A stretch of 40,315 nt of DNA from the NCBI GenBank assembly GCA_003194435.1, contig PQXC01000015.1:1-40315 (forward strand), read 5' to 3'. The notes beneath the pieces are model-generated. The model was not told the origin of the DNA. It did not search any database and saw only the letters and a program-made list of their open reading frames with translations. Origin of the DNA: Candidatus Methanophagaceae archaeon. GTDB taxonomy: Archaea; Halobacteriota; Syntropharchaeia; Alkanophagales; Methanospirareceae. The translations under genes and the position numbers were made by a program. Within the stretch, counting starts at the first letter, position 1. Every line of letters begins with the position of its first letter. Positions 7,889 through 17,819 of the stretch are shown in pieces.

Positions 7889-9403
7889 TCAATCTTCATC
7901 TTCAAATTCCACCTCTGCATATTTTCCTATCTCCTCCATCAGTGGATGCCTCGCCCACCTGCGAGCACAGCGAAGGACAAAGCTCGCATCACCTTTATGC
8001 ATCTTCAATAATCTCAATACGTTCTCCAGTGCTACTTTCTCCGATTCTTCATCCACCTCAGCCGGTATCTCCGCCTGACCCACCGGATAACTCTCGCCCA
8101 GTTCTATCGGATAGGGACCGAATGGCGGTTTCACCAATAACAGGTGGTCAAATCTCGATTCATACTCCGGGCGGAGGTAGCTTGAGGCGGTCAGGAGGAC
8201 AAGGACGTTACCTGATAGCCGGAATCTATTCAGTCTCTTAGAATAGCGCAATACCTCCGGTCGGTGCGCGGAGCATTCGCTGAGGTAAAAGAAAGGGTGC
8301 TTAGTTACGGGGTCATATCTCTCAATCAGTGCAGAATATCTCGTTATGCGCTTCAATGCGGCGAACAAAGCGGGATGCGCTCTGCATCTCCTCTCGCATA
8401 GCTCCCACAGGCTACCTTCCACTATACTCTGCTTCACCGTTCGCATCTCTTCAAATGTCACCCAGAGGTTGTGCTCTGCGAGTAAATCCGCGCTACTCTT
8501 CACCTCATCCAGCGTATAAGTGGAGCATATCGGGCAGGAGCATGGCAGGAACTGCAAATCCTGCACCTTCTTCGTGCCTTCACACGTTATATACCGCCCT
8601 GTCTTCGCATATATCGCATACGCTGCGGAATCGAAGATATCACAGCCGAGGGCAACTGCCAGTGCGAATAGCATGGGATGTCCCGCGCCAAAGAGATGAA
8701 TCGGTGCATTCAGCGGTAAGTTCCTCTTCACTGCCATGATTATATCCACAAGTCTATCGAACTGGTATGATTCCAGTAGCGGCACCACACCCCCTATCGC
8801 ATAGATATCAAATCCAATAGCCGCAGCCCGCTTTGCACTCGTTTCCCGCAAGTCTAAGTATGTAGAGCCCTGCACAACGCCCGTAAGCATTCTATCATTT
8901 ATTATTTCTCGCGCTTCCTTGAGTCTCTTATGTGTCTCTTCTAAATCGCGCATCGCTCTCTCACGGCTAACATACGGCGGTGTTGGTATATCCAGTGGCA
9001 CACAGATGTCAGAGCCTATATACCGCTGGAATCTCAGTATCTCACTGTTGCTCACTTCCACATCGCTATACTGAGAGAGTTGATAAGCCCCTGAATCGGT
9101 CATTACTGGCAGTTCCGTGCCCAACAGTGAGTGAACGCCGTGTTTAAGTGCTTCTTCTCTCAGTTCCGCCTTCTTGTAAATTATATACGCATTCGTGATC
9201 AGCATCTCCGCACCATACTCGTGCATCTCCGCCGCTTCGATGGTTTTTAGATTCGGGTTTATCACGGGCATGATTAGCGGCGTCTCCACGTATCCATGCT
9301 CTGTTCGGAGCTTGCCTATTCGCCCCAGCAGGTCCTTATGCAGAACCTCAAATTCTGCACCTGCACCACTATCCTTCACACCTTCATAGGAACGTGATTG
9401 CAT
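7889..9403 (-). CDS. tgtA: Archaeosine tRNA-guanine transglycosylase (arcTGT)
   Basis: The enzyme exchanges guanine-15 in the D-loop of archaeal tRNAs for preQ0, the first tRNA-bound step of archaeosine formation. The catalytic barrel shows KDLLGRIGKLRTEHG, ETPLIMPVINPN, MTDSGAYQLS with the general-base Asp, GVVQGSTYLDLR, and FDSAAYAIYAKTGRYIT with the nucleophile Asp. The zinc site is CSCPIC plus a downstream His (AEHN). About 150 further residues correspond to the accessory domain of archaeal TGT; I cannot make out a full PUA domain. A TTG at 9418 could start it; the ATG at 9403 is more ordinary. Either way it overlaps the end of the nicotinamidase-like gene, suggesting cotranscription. Confidence 0.93.
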   Translation of the reverse strand: MQSRSYEGVKDSGAGAEFEVLHKDLLGRIGKLRTEHGYVETPLIMPVINPNLKTIEAAEMHEYGAEMLITNAYIIYKKAELREEALKHGVHSLLGTELPVMTDSGAYQLSQYSDVEVSNSEILRFQRYIGSDICVPLDIPTPPYVSRERAMRDLEETHKRLKEAREIINDRMLTGVVQGSTYLDLRETSAKRAAAIGFDIYAIGGVVPLLESYQFDRLVDIIMAVKRNLPLNAPIHLFGAGHPMLFALAVALGCDIFDSAAYAIYAKTGRYITCEGTKKVQDLQFLPCSCPICSTYTLDEVKSSADLLAEHNLWVTFEEMRTVKQSIVEGSLWELCERRCRAHPALFAALKRITRYSALIERYDPVTKHPFFYLSECSAHRPEVLRYSKRLNRFRLSGNVLVLLTASSYLRPEYESRFDHLLLVKPPFGPYPIELGESYPVGQAEIPAEVDEESEKVALENVLRLLKMHKGDASFVLRCARRWARHPLMEEIGKYAEVEFEDED

Positions 9404-10001
9404 CTGAGCTCGTGACAATCCCTTTCAATACATTCTTTATATGATACAGGCTGTATTCCTGCTCGTAATCGCTCAACGCTGCAACACAGTCCTCGGGTAC
9501 TATTATCTCAAAGCCCCGCAGTGATGCGTCTATCGCAGTATGGAGCACGCATATATTCGTGGCTACACCAACGATTATCAGCTTTCTTATCCCTTTTTCT
9601 ATCAGATGCGCCTCCAGTTCAGTCTCAAAGAACGCGGTATACTTCTGTTTTCGCACCACAAAAGCCCTTGCCTCTGGTTCTACTTCTGCCTCTACCTCTG
9701 CTAACTCATCTATCAGCTCCGCACCCCTCGTATATTCAACACAATGCCTGCCCCATACCGCGAACTCATCATCCTCAGGTGAATGCCAATCCTGGGTGAA
9801 TATGAGCTGTAGCCCTTTTCTTTGCGCATCTTCCAGAAGAGCCCTTATATTCGGGATTATCCTTCTTACCGCATCACCAACGAATAAAGCTCCATCTTCA
9901 TAGCAGAAATCCTTCTGCATATCTACTACCAGCACCGCAGTCTCAACAGGATTCACTACCACTCTCTCATTCTCGTTGCTCGCTTTCTTGTTCTCGTTCA
10001 T
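9384..10001 (-). CDS. Nicotinamidase / isochorismatase-family hydrolase
   Basis: Cysteine hydrolase of the isochorismatase superfamily. The catalytic triad is visible as Asp27 (LVVDMQKDF), Lys118 (RKQKYTAF) and Cys151 (GVATNICVLHTA). A likely metal site is Asp71 and His73 (TQDWHSPEDD) plus His86 (WGRHCVEYTRGAEL). The metal ligands favour nicotinamidase (nicotinamide to nicotinate, NAD salvage) over other family members, and two NAD-biosynthesis genes, nadC and nadX, lie within 3.5 kb. 205 residues, ATG start, no signal peptide. It is divergent from the endonuclease V gene. Confidence 0.82.
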   Translation of the reverse strand: MNENKKASNENERVVVNPVETAVLVVDMQKDFCYEDGALFVGDAVRRIIPNIRALLEDAQRKGLQLIFTQDWHSPEDDEFAVWGRHCVEYTRGAELIDELAEVEAEVEPEARAFVVRKQKYTAFFETELEAHLIEKGIRKLIIVGVATNICVLHTAIDASLRGFEIIVPEDCVAALSDYEQEYSLYHIKNVLKGIVTSSDAITFL

Positions 10002-10059
10002 GCCTTACCGATATTTATTAGGGTATGCAAAGATTAAGATTAAGATATTCGTGAGAGAG

Positions 10060-10776
10060 ATGAGAATACCGGAGAACATAAGCACGAGCGAGCTGTATAC
10101 GGTGCAGGAGGAAATAGCATCAAAGGCGATAGTAGAGGACCAGCTGGGAGCCTTAAGATTTGTGGCTGGTGCAGACCAGGCTTTCTTCCGCGAAGCTACA
10201 AATACAAACACAAATGAGCGAGAGATGATAATATCGGCAGTTGTAGTGCTCGAATATCCTTCAATGAAGTTCCTCTACCATTCGAGTGCGACGATGCCCG
10301 TTGACTTCCCTTATATCCCCGGACTGCTGTCTTTCCGTGAAGCACCGGCGATAATAGAAGCGTTCCACAAACTGGATAAGAAGCCCGACCTGCTCTTGAT
10401 AGACGGATGCGGAATAAACCACCCCAGATTCGCAGGTTTAGCCACCCATGTAGGCGTTTTACTGGATATACCCACCATAGGTGTGGCGAAGAACATACTG
10501 TGCGGCTCAGGCACTATCCCCGGCAAGCCAGGCGAAGCCAATTTAATAAGATATCATGGTAGAGAAGTTGGATATTACTTCAAGAGTAAGAAAGGCTGCA
10601 GACCGCTTATCGTTGCACCCGGGCATAAGGTATCACTGGATACCTCACTCAACATCGTGAAGAACTGCATTCGAAAGCACAAACTGCCAGAACCCACAAG
10701 GCTCGCACATCTCTGTGTAAATAAACTGAAGAAGGATAAGGATGAAGTTCGCAGGCTCACTGCCACTAACGGATAG
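10060..10776 (+). CDS. nfi: Endonuclease V (deoxyinosine-specific)
   Basis: Endonuclease V cuts the second phosphodiester 3' of deoxyinosine and so starts repair of deaminated adenine. The metal-binding carboxylates of the RNase H-like fold are visible: Asp39 in VAGADQAF, the Glu in VVVLEYPS and the Asp in LLLIDGCG. These are followed by the family block HPRFAGLATHVG, IPTIGVAKN and APGHKVSL. A longer reading from 9976 would overlap the divergent gene and its promoter. I prefer the ATG at 10060 (238 residues), preceded by GAGAGAG. It overlaps the agmatinase gene by 35 bp, so the two are probably one transcript. Confidence 0.9.
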   Translation: MRIPENISTSELYTVQEEIASKAIVEDQLGALRFVAGADQAFFREATNTNTNEREMIISAVVVLEYPSMKFLYHSSATMPVDFPYIPGLLSFREAPAIIEAFHKLDKKPDLLLIDGCGINHPRFAGLATHVGVLLDIPTIGVAKNILCGSGTIPGKPGEANLIRYHGREVGYYFKSKKGCRPLIVAPGHKVSLDTSLNIVKNCIRKHKLPEPTRLAHLCVNKLKKDKDEVRRLTATNG

Positions 10777-11560
10777 TGAAAAGGCGATTTATGAGATAAT
10801 AGGTGTGCCTTTTGACGATAATGCCACCATTAGAGGTGCAAGCAAAGCTCCTGAGATGATAAGGAGAGCATCACAACGGCTTGAGACTTTCTTGTGGCAC
10901 AATAAGCTCGAACTCTCTGATTTGCTATATTATGACCGTGGGGATTTACATGATATTACAGACCCGGACCTGGACCTGGACTTCGATGCAGGGAAGAGGA
11001 AGATATTCATAGGTGGTGACCATTCTATCTCATACCCGCTCTTCAGGTATTATTTCGAGCGGCTGGGGCTGACAAAGGTAGTGGTTATAGATGCTCATGC
11101 CGACTTCAGGGATGTCTATGTGGGTAACAGGTTCTCCAATGCCTGTGTGATGCGCCGGATAGCGGAGTTAGCAGGGTTTGAGAACGTGATAGAGATTGGT
11201 GTTCGCTCAGCCTCGTGGGAGGAGTACGAATTCATGAAAAAACGTGTGAGAATTCTCGATGTTGATGATATGCCAGAGGAGCAGGAGCTGGAAGGAAGAC
11301 TGTACCTCTCTATTGATATTGATGTGCTCGATCCGGGTATAGCACCGGGGGTAGAGTATCCAGAGCCATGTGGGATCTCACTGGAAGCTCTGATTAGACT
11401 GGTGCGCACGATAATAAAGAGAGGAGATGTGGTTGCATGCGATATCGTGGAGGTGAATCCGGAACTGGACATAAAGAATGGTATTACATGCCTGAATGCC
11501 GCAAGACTCGTATTTGAGGTGCTCGCTTCTTACTGGCTGAAGGACCATAAATCATCATAA
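10742..11560 (+). CDS. speB: Agmatinase / arginase-family ureohydrolase
   Basis: Binuclear-manganese ureohydrolase, most likely agmatinase (agmatine to putrescine and urea), the archaeal route to polyamines. All three metal-ligand motifs are present: GGDHS (91-95), DAHAD (117-121) and SIDIDVLDP near residue 200, followed by PGVEYPEPCGIS, typical of the family. At 272 residues it is a little shorter than many agmatinases. Its start overlaps endonuclease V by 35 bp, and its end lies 6 bp from the end of convergent nadC. Substrate could also be another guanidino compound; sequence alone does not decide. Confidence 0.88.
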   Translation: MKFAGSLPLTDSEKAIYEIIGVPFDDNATIRGASKAPEMIRRASQRLETFLWHNKLELSDLLYYDRGDLHDITDPDLDLDFDAGKRKIFIGGDHSISYPLFRYYFERLGLTKVVVIDAHADFRDVYVGNRFSNACVMRRIAELAGFENVIEIGVRSASWEEYEFMKKRVRILDVDDMPEEQELEGRLYLSIDIDVLDPGIAPGVEYPEPCGISLEALIRLVRTIIKRGDVVACDIVEVNPELDIKNGITCLNAARLVFEVLASYWLKDHKSS

Positions 11561-11566
11561 TCATAC

Positions 11567-12400
11567 TCATACCACATCCAGAGAGAATCCAAGCCACTTA
11601 GCACCATAGGTGAGCATCCCTGATGAGAGGACATCAACACCCGTAGCTGCAAATTCGCTCACATTGCTCAGGTTTATCTCACCAGAAGCTTCAAGGATCA
11701 AGCCAGTGCCAGTGCGAGTGTGGAACCCATGCTCCTCAAGCAGTTGCACACCCGCCTTCACATCCTTCGCGGACATATTGTCGAACATGATGATATCAAC
11801 ATCCAGTTCTGCTGCTTTCAGAGCATCCTCTATGCTCTCAACCTCAACTTCTATCTTACGTGTGAAGCTGACCTTCTCTTTCGCTTTCTTTATTGCATTC
11901 TCCAGCCCCATGAGCTTTATGTAATTGTCCTTTATTATTACCGCTTCATAGAGTCCGAACCTGTGGGGGTCGCCACCACCGATGGCTATCGCCTTCTTCT
12001 CATATTTCCTGAAGCCAGGCGTTGTCTTTCGGGTACCAGCCACTCTTATCCGTGCATTTGCCCGCCTTGCCTCCTTCACAAATCTGTCGGTTAGCGTGGC
12101 AATACCGCTCATCCTGCCCAGGAAATTGAGCACAAGTCGCTCTGCCTTCAGTATCTTCATGCCTGCACCTTGCACTCTCAGGATTACATCTCCTTCTTTT
12201 ATTTGTGCTCCATCCTCAAATTCCGTTGCACAAAGGACACCGAGATAATTAAATATCTGCTTCACCTCGTCCAGACCCGCAAGCACACCGCCCTCCTTCA
12301 CTTCTATCTCCGCTTTACATTCCGCCTCCGGCACTATCTCCTCATAATCCTCATGCCCCACATCCTCTTCCAGGAACGCTTCTATCTCCTTCAGCAACAT
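11567..12400 (-). CDS. nadC: Quinolinate phosphoribosyltransferase (decarboxylating)
   Basis: NadC converts quinolinate and PRPP to nicotinate mononucleotide in de novo NAD synthesis. The 277-residue protein is full length. It begins with the short helical N-terminus FLEEDVGHEDY, then LNFLGRMSGIATLT, AGTRKTTPGFRKYEKKA and GGGDPHRFGLYEAVIIKDNY with the substrate-binding Arg and Lys residues. The barrel end has IMFDNMS and LEASGEIN with GVDVLSSGMLTYG. It is divergent from nadX, and the 83-bp spacer probably serves both. Confidence 0.93.
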   Translation of the reverse strand: MLLKEIEAFLEEDVGHEDYEEIVPEAECKAEIEVKEGGVLAGLDEVKQIFNYLGVLCATEFEDGAQIKEGDVILRVQGAGMKILKAERLVLNFLGRMSGIATLTDRFVKEARRANARIRVAGTRKTTPGFRKYEKKAIAIGGGDPHRFGLYEAVIIKDNYIKLMGLENAIKKAKEKVSFTRKIEVEVESIEDALKAAELDVDIIMFDNMSAKDVKAGVQLLEEHGFHTRTGTGLILEASGEINLSNVSEFAATGVDVLSSGMLTYGAKWLGFSLDVV

Positions 12401-12489
12401 CTACTTGCAAGAATAACTTTACCTTTACCTTACTTCTTACTTATAAGATAAAGAAAGTTAATGAGATAGCAGAAGCAGATAGCTTGGTC
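12401..12489. promoter_or_regulatory. Divergent nadC-nadX promoter region
   Basis: The gap between the two NAD-synthesis genes contains CTTATAAG at 12438-12446, a self-complementary TATA-like core that could be read on either strand, about 45 bp from each start codon. Both genes serve the same pathway, so a shared control region is plausible. No clear operator was found. Confidence 0.35.
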
Positions 12490-13329
12490 ATGAGAGTGGG
12501 TGTAGTTGGTTGTGGTGCGATAGGAACAGAGATATGCGATGCGATAGACCATGGTGTGCTGGGTAAGGAGCGGGGGATGGAGCTGAAATTCCTGATTGAC
12601 AAGCACCCGGAGCGGATAGAGAAATTAATTAAGCGCTTGAAGAGGAGACCGGAAATAACAAGGACAGGGAGCGAAGGGCTAACAGAGATTCTGGAAGAGG
12701 TGGACCTGGTGATAGAATGTGCTTCGCAGGATGCAGTACGCGAGTTTGTGATTCCGGCACTGCATGCAGGCAAGGAAGTGATGATAATGAGCGTAGGAGC
12801 GTTGATAAGCGATGAGGGGCTATTGGATGAGATTGTGGATATAGCAAAAGAAAAAGGTTGCAGGGTTTACATCCCATCAGGAGCAATTGCAGGTATAGAT
12901 GGCTTGAAATCGGGTGCTATTGGCGGTATCCATAGTGTGGAGTTAACGACGAGGAAGCCGCCACGGGGATTTGAGGGCAATGCCTACGTCAAGGAGCGGG
13001 GGATAGACCTGAGCATGATAGAGAGCGAGAAGACGCTTTTTGTGGGACCGGCAAAGGAAGCGGTACGGTATTTCCCGGAGAACGTGAATGTAGCAGCTTC
13101 TTTAAGCATCGCTGGTATAGGTCCTGACGCGACGAAGGTGAAGGTCGTTGCAGATCCATCTGCTACGGAGAACATACACGAGATACATGCGATAGGGGAA
13201 TTTGGTAAACTGATGGTGCGTGTGGAGAATGTGCCATCGCCTACAAACCCAAAGACAAGCCATTTAGCTGCTCTTTCTGCTATTGCCACTCTTAAGGGTA
13301 TAATATATCCCGTAAGGGTAGGTACTTAG
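12490..13329 (+). CDS. nadX: L-aspartate dehydrogenase
   Basis: NadX oxidises L-aspartate to iminoaspartate with NAD(P), feeding NadA and NadC, and replaces the L-aspartate oxidase NadB found in many bacteria. The Rossmann loop VGVVGCGAIGTEI is at the N-terminus. LVIECASQDAV, SVGAL, PSGAIAGIDGLKS and the family-specific NVNVAASLSIAGIGPDATKV with VVADPSATENIHEI follow. A TTG two codons upstream could also initiate. 280 residues, full length. An anaerobe would be expected to use the oxygen-independent dehydrogenase. Confidence 0.92.
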   Translation: MRVGVVGCGAIGTEICDAIDHGVLGKERGMELKFLIDKHPERIEKLIKRLKRRPEITRTGSEGLTEILEEVDLVIECASQDAVREFVIPALHAGKEVMIMSVGALISDEGLLDEIVDIAKEKGCRVYIPSGAIAGIDGLKSGAIGGIHSVELTTRKPPRGFEGNAYVKERGIDLSMIESEKTLFVGPAKEAVRYFPENVNVAASLSIAGIGPDATKVKVVADPSATENIHEIHAIGEFGKLMVRVENVPSPTNPKTSHLAALSAIATLKGIIYPVRVGT

Positions 13330-13366
13330 TACTTAACACCCATATTTACCCATATTGTATCATATC

Positions 13367-14107
13367 TCATATCCAATCTTCAGTCTTCGTTTCTTTATAG
13401 TTCAGTCGTATGAGTTGTGGCATCTCACCCCATTTTGCAAGTACATCACGGTATATTATGAGTGCGCCCTTTATACCCGGTACATGAGAGATAGTACGAA
13501 AAGAATCATGCAAGGCATGAGGAGTATCACCCTTAACGGAATTGCTGAGTGCAGTTGCAGCGGCATCTGAGAGAGCCGCACTGTCGCTCAGTACCGTTGC
13601 CGCATCAGCGTATCCAAAATTTATAGAATGCCCAACTGTCCCCGATGAGGTGCATATACCAATAAGTGAGGATGAGGGTTTAATTCTGAGTGCAATACGA
13701 TTTGAGAATGGGCTGTTACCCGCATAGATACCAACAAGTACCTCTCTATCATTTATCAATGCGACGTCACCTCCGTTGTCCACCATCGCATGAGTGGCGC
13801 CAGCATCGTGCATAGCTTCCACTGCCAGTTCTGCCAATGTACCTGCAACTGCGGACATCGGTCCTATACCAAACCTGGAGGATGCCTCTATCATCCGCCG
13901 CACCACCTCCGGTATCTTCTCGCCCTCTCTATCCTCAACATGTGGAACATAAGGCTCAAGGGTAACGAGGAAGAAGGGATGCCACCGTATGAACCTTTCC
14001 AGTTCCTTTCTATGTTCTTTTAGCTGCTGCTTCGCTATCTCTATGTATTTTCTGTCGTCTGCAGTAATCCATGCAGAGGTCTCTTTCAATACGAAAAGCT
14101 CCCTCAT
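13367..14107 (-). CDS. UPF0280 family protein (ApbE-like)
   Basis: Member of the archaeal/bacterial UPF0280 group, distantly related to the flavin transferase ApbE. The 246-residue protein shows FGIGPMSAVAGTLAELAVEAM, then MVDNGGDVALIND, then GICTSSGTVGHSINFGYADAATVLSDSA, the Gly/Ser/Thr-rich blocks typical of that fold. The flavin-transfer activity of true ApbE has not been shown for this group as far as I know, so function is left open. The gene is convergent with nadX, 37 bp apart, and has its own upstream gap. No signal peptide or lipobox, unlike many ApbE proteins, which implies a cytoplasmic location. Confidence 0.8.
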   Translation of the reverse strand: MRELFVLKETSAWITADDRKYIEIAKQQLKEHRKELERFIRWHPFFLVTLEPYVPHVEDREGEKIPEVVRRMIEASSRFGIGPMSAVAGTLAELAVEAMHDAGATHAMVDNGGDVALINDREVLVGIYAGNSPFSNRIALRIKPSSSLIGICTSSGTVGHSINFGYADAATVLSDSAALSDAAATALSNSVKGDTPHALHDSFRTISHVPGIKGALIIYRDVLAKWGEMPQLIRLNYKETKTEDWI

Positions 14108-14191
14108 TTTTTGGCAGTAGCACTAAAGATGACGAAGTTAGCAGTGGTGAATATCGCAGCGTCAAAAGCTTCCGCCCCGCCCGGTATTGTA

Positions 14192-15064
14192 TTACTTTAA
14201 CAGCATCTCGGACTTCTGAAGCATCAGCAGGTCTTCGGTACTCAACTTCTCACCCTCTCTGAATCGTTCATAGATACTCTTTGCCCTCTTCCTCGCCTCT
14301 ATTCGCTCCTTGAAGTTCCAGTCTTCCCTCATCTTTCGTCTCAGCCCCGTAATCACGTGATTGAAATCCCTGATATCGCGTAGATAACGTACAAAAAGCC
14401 GATGCGCTTCATCTGCAGCCTCCTGCGCCTCAAGATAAAGCCGATGCGCTTCATCTGCCTTCTCTCTTATCCTGTCCGCTTCTTTAAACCATTCCACCAT
14501 CTTATCATGGCATTCATGAGATAGTTTTACGTAATTCAAAACCTCCTCATGGTACTTATCTGCCTCCTCCTTGTACCGCTGTGCCTCCTTCAGTAGCTCT
14601 TTCAACTTCTGGTCCTTCTCAAACTCCTTCTGCATCGCCGCAAATTCACGCCTCAGTTCCGTTATCCGCGCTACCAGCTTCTTCTCTTGGTCCTTGCTCA
14701 ACACTTCCACCTGCTGCCTCATCTCTAACTCGTCTATCCGCTTCCTGAGCCGCTCAAAAGCCCGAATACTCTTCAAGTCATTCTTCTTACTCTTACGCAA
14801 CTTCTCCACCATAGAATAATACTTGGATGCCTTTCTGTTCAACTCACCTCGTTTCTCCTTCTTCGCTTCTATCAACTTCTCATATTCTTCTCGCTGCTTC
14901 TTATACGCTTTTGCCTTTGCTACTGCCTCTTTGATTCGGCTGTTCAGTTCATCCCGCAAATCCGCCCATTTGCTCGCTTCTGAATTTAGCTCAGTTCGCC
15001 TCCTCTTGCATTCCTCCGCCTTCTTTATTACTTCCGCCCGTCTCGCTTCCAGCTCCTCAAGCAT
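14192..15064 (-). CDS. Archaeal long coiled-coil protein (COG1340-like)
   Basis: Almost the whole 290-residue protein is charged helix. It starts LEELEARRAEVIKKAEECKR and keeps a heptad pattern to about residue 240, then ends in a shorter compact part (KSIYERFREGEKLSTEDLLM). It resembles the archaeal COG1340 family of coiled-coil proteins. Function is unknown; in some archaea relatives are annotated together with or fused to a phosphoserine phosphatase-like part, which is absent here. Residues around 217-238 contain two DEAHRL units 14 residues apart, an internal duplication also visible in the DNA. No membrane segment or signal peptide. Confidence 0.75.
   Translation of the reverse strand: MLEELEARRAEVIKKAEECKRRRTELNSEASKWADLRDELNSRIKEAVAKAKAYKKQREEYEKLIEAKKEKRGELNRKASKYYSMVEKLRKSKKNDLKSIRAFERLRKRIDELEMRQQVEVLSKDQEKKLVARITELRREFAAMQKEFEKDQKLKELLKEAQRYKEEADKYHEEVLNYVKLSHECHDKMVEWFKEADRIREKADEAHRLYLEAQEAADEAHRLFVRYLRDIRDFNHVITGLRRKMREDWNFKERIEARKRAKSIYERFREGEKLSTEDLLMLQKSEMLLK
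14395..14458 (-). repeat. 22-bp intragenic direct repeat in the coiled-coil gene
   Basis: Two identical 22-bp copies lie at 14395-14416 and 14437-14458, 42 bp apart, which is 14 codons or exactly two heptads. Each encodes a DEAHRL unit. The spacing keeps the coiled-coil register, so this is probably a recent in-frame duplication that lengthens the rod. Confidence 0.8.
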
Positions 15065-15169
15065 TCTTATCTTTCACCGTATCTTATCTGCCTCTCTTCT
15101 CCCTCTTCTTGTTTATAACTCTAACTCCTAATCCTTTATAAATACTTCTACTTTGTTTTTTATTTCATT

Positions 15170-16432
15170 TTATCTCAATGCGGGATTGCGATATGCAAGT
15201 CCACCATCAAAGGAATAATGAACGTTCTGGAAGTCGTTTTTCAATGCCTTAACGTCATTCCTCACTTTTATTGCTGGTTCTTCCTCTATTAACAGCCTCC
15301 TCATAAGTGATGCTATCTCTATCATCTCCGATTCCTTCATCCCTATTCGCGTGAGCTCCTGTACTCCGAGTCTAATCCCTGAAGGGTTATCAGGCTCATT
15401 ATCAAACGGTAGCATGTTCTTATTGGTAATTATATACGCCTCTTCCAGCCGCTTCGCTATCCTGTCTCCGCCACCCAGATCGCGAACGTCAATAGCAATC
15501 TGATGTGACTCGGTGAATCCCTTATGTTCACACAGGACATTGAAACCCGCTTCGTATAATGCCTGAGCCAGTGCTTTTGCATTTGATTGTATCTGGGCTG
15601 CATAGGCTTCACCGAAATGTATCATCTCTTGCAGTGTCACTGCCAGACCGGCAATATGATGCAGATGATGATTGCTCACAGTTCCAGGAAAGACCGCTCT
15701 GTCTATCCTATCGCCCAGTACCTCCTTACATAATATCAATGCGCCCTGAGGTCCCGGGAAAGTCTTGTGCGTGCTGCTTGTGACAACATCTGCGCCCTCA
15801 CCCAATGGGTCCTGGAATTTATTACCTGCTATGAGCCCCAATACATGTGATGCATCATAGACCAGAGTAGCATCAACCTCATCAGCCGCCGTAAGCATCT
15901 CCCGAATCGGGTGTGGAAAGAGGAATAGACTTGCCCCGAGCAATATCAGCTTCGGTTTTGTCTCTCTTATGGCTCGTTCCGTCCTGTCTATGTCTATATT
16001 CATCTCCTTCGGATCGAACGGTATTCGCTCCAGCTTTAAACCTCTCAGTCCCGGTACAGAATACGCAGAATGACTTATATGTCCACCATCAGGTACCGAT
16101 AGCGCCATCATTCTATCACCAGGTGAAGCAAGAGCGAACAGAGCGGCTATATTCGCATTGACACCCGAAATAGGCTTCACGTTTACATGTTCCGCCCTGA
16201 AGAGCTCTCTTGCCCACCTTATAGCCCTCCCCTCTATCGCATCTATGTACTTGCAACCCTGGTAAAACCTGGCTCCAACCTCTCCCTCTGCATACCGGTG
16301 TGACAGATCAGAGGCAAGGAGAATCCTCACCTTCTCACTCGTTACATTCTCACTCGCTATCAGCGGTAGAGCATTCCTGTAAAGTTCCTGATGTTGCTCC
16401 ACTGCCTCCATTATCTCTTCTATCTCATGCAT
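15170..16432 (-). CDS. glyA: Serine hydroxymethyltransferase
   Basis: PLP enzyme interconverting serine and glycine with transfer of a one-carbon unit to a pterin, probably tetrahydromethanopterin in this lineage. Visible blocks are PLIASENVTS, SHRYAEGEVGARFYQGCKYID, NVKPISGVNANIAAL, VYDASHVLGLIAG and the PLP-lysine site TSSTHKTFPGPQGAL (Lys about residue 223). The remainder follows the archaeal SHMT pattern. TTG at 16438 is possible, but ATG at 16432 with GGGGGGT upstream is better. It follows pyrB after about 16 bp, so the two are likely cotranscribed. Confidence 0.94.
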   Translation of the reverse strand: MHEIEEIMEAVEQHQELYRNALPLIASENVTSEKVRILLASDLSHRYAEGEVGARFYQGCKYIDAIEGRAIRWARELFRAEHVNVKPISGVNANIAALFALASPGDRMMALSVPDGGHISHSAYSVPGLRGLKLERIPFDPKEMNIDIDRTERAIRETKPKLILLGASLFLFPHPIREMLTAADEVDATLVYDASHVLGLIAGNKFQDPLGEGADVVTSSTHKTFPGPQGALILCKEVLGDRIDRAVFPGTVSNHHLHHIAGLAVTLQEMIHFGEAYAAQIQSNAKALAQALYEAGFNVLCEHKGFTESHQIAIDVRDLGGGDRIAKRLEEAYIITNKNMLPFDNEPDNPSGIRLGVQELTRIGMKESEMIEIASLMRRLLIEEEPAIKVRNDVKALKNDFQNVHYSFDGGLAYRNPALR

Positions 16433-16448
16433 CTGCAACCCCCCTTAC

Positions 16449-17468
<1,020 letters not shown>

Positions 17469-17481
17469 TCAGGCTTCGCCT

Positions 17482-17760
17482 TCACGCCTTCGCCTTCATC
17501 GTTATTTCCATCGAGGAAACGTTCGCTTTGTCTCCTCCTTCGCCCACTATCGACTCTGTTCCTATCTTTATGTCTTTTATCTCTATGCCTGGCATGAACT
17601 TGTTCTTAACTACTTCTGCGGTATCCACGGCTCTCGAGATCGCTCTCCCCCGCGCCTTTATCACCACTTCGTCGAATCCATTGTTGAACTGCGTTACTAC
17701 TGCCAGGACATAGCTCATCACGGGCTTGTTTCCGATATATATAACGTTGTCTTCTGGCAT
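17482..17760 (-). CDS. albA: DNA/RNA-binding protein Alba
   Basis: Alba is an abundant dimeric chromatin protein that coats DNA and also binds RNA. The 92-residue product begins [20 protein letters not shown], with the conserved Lys that is acetylated in some archaea, followed by [22 protein letters not shown] and the C-terminal beta hairpin. It has its own promoter (TATA at 17793-17806) and a clear GGTGA ribosome binding site, fitting a single highly expressed gene. Confidence 0.95.
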   Translation of the reverse strand: MPEDNVIYIGNKPVMSYVLAVVTQFNNGFDEVVIKARGRAISRAVDTAEVVKNKFMPGIEIKDIKIGTESIVGEGGDKANVSSMEITMKAKA

Positions 17761-17792
17761 TTTTGTCTCACCTGTGTTATAAATTACTCAGA

Positions 17793-17806
17793 GGTATATA
17801 TAAATT
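17793..17806 (-). promoter_or_regulatory. TATA box of alba
   Basis: AATTTATATATACC on the minus strand, centred about 40 bp before the alba ATG. The expected start site leaves a leader of about 14 bases that contains AGGTGA at 17767-17772, seven bases from the ATG. Confidence 0.6.
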
Positions 17807-17819
17807 ATATACATCAGCA

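Noticed and set aside
9976-10059. N-terminal extension of endonuclease V by 28 codons
   Set aside because: It would overlap the divergent nicotinamidase start and its promoter, and the extra residues are not part of the endonuclease V fold.
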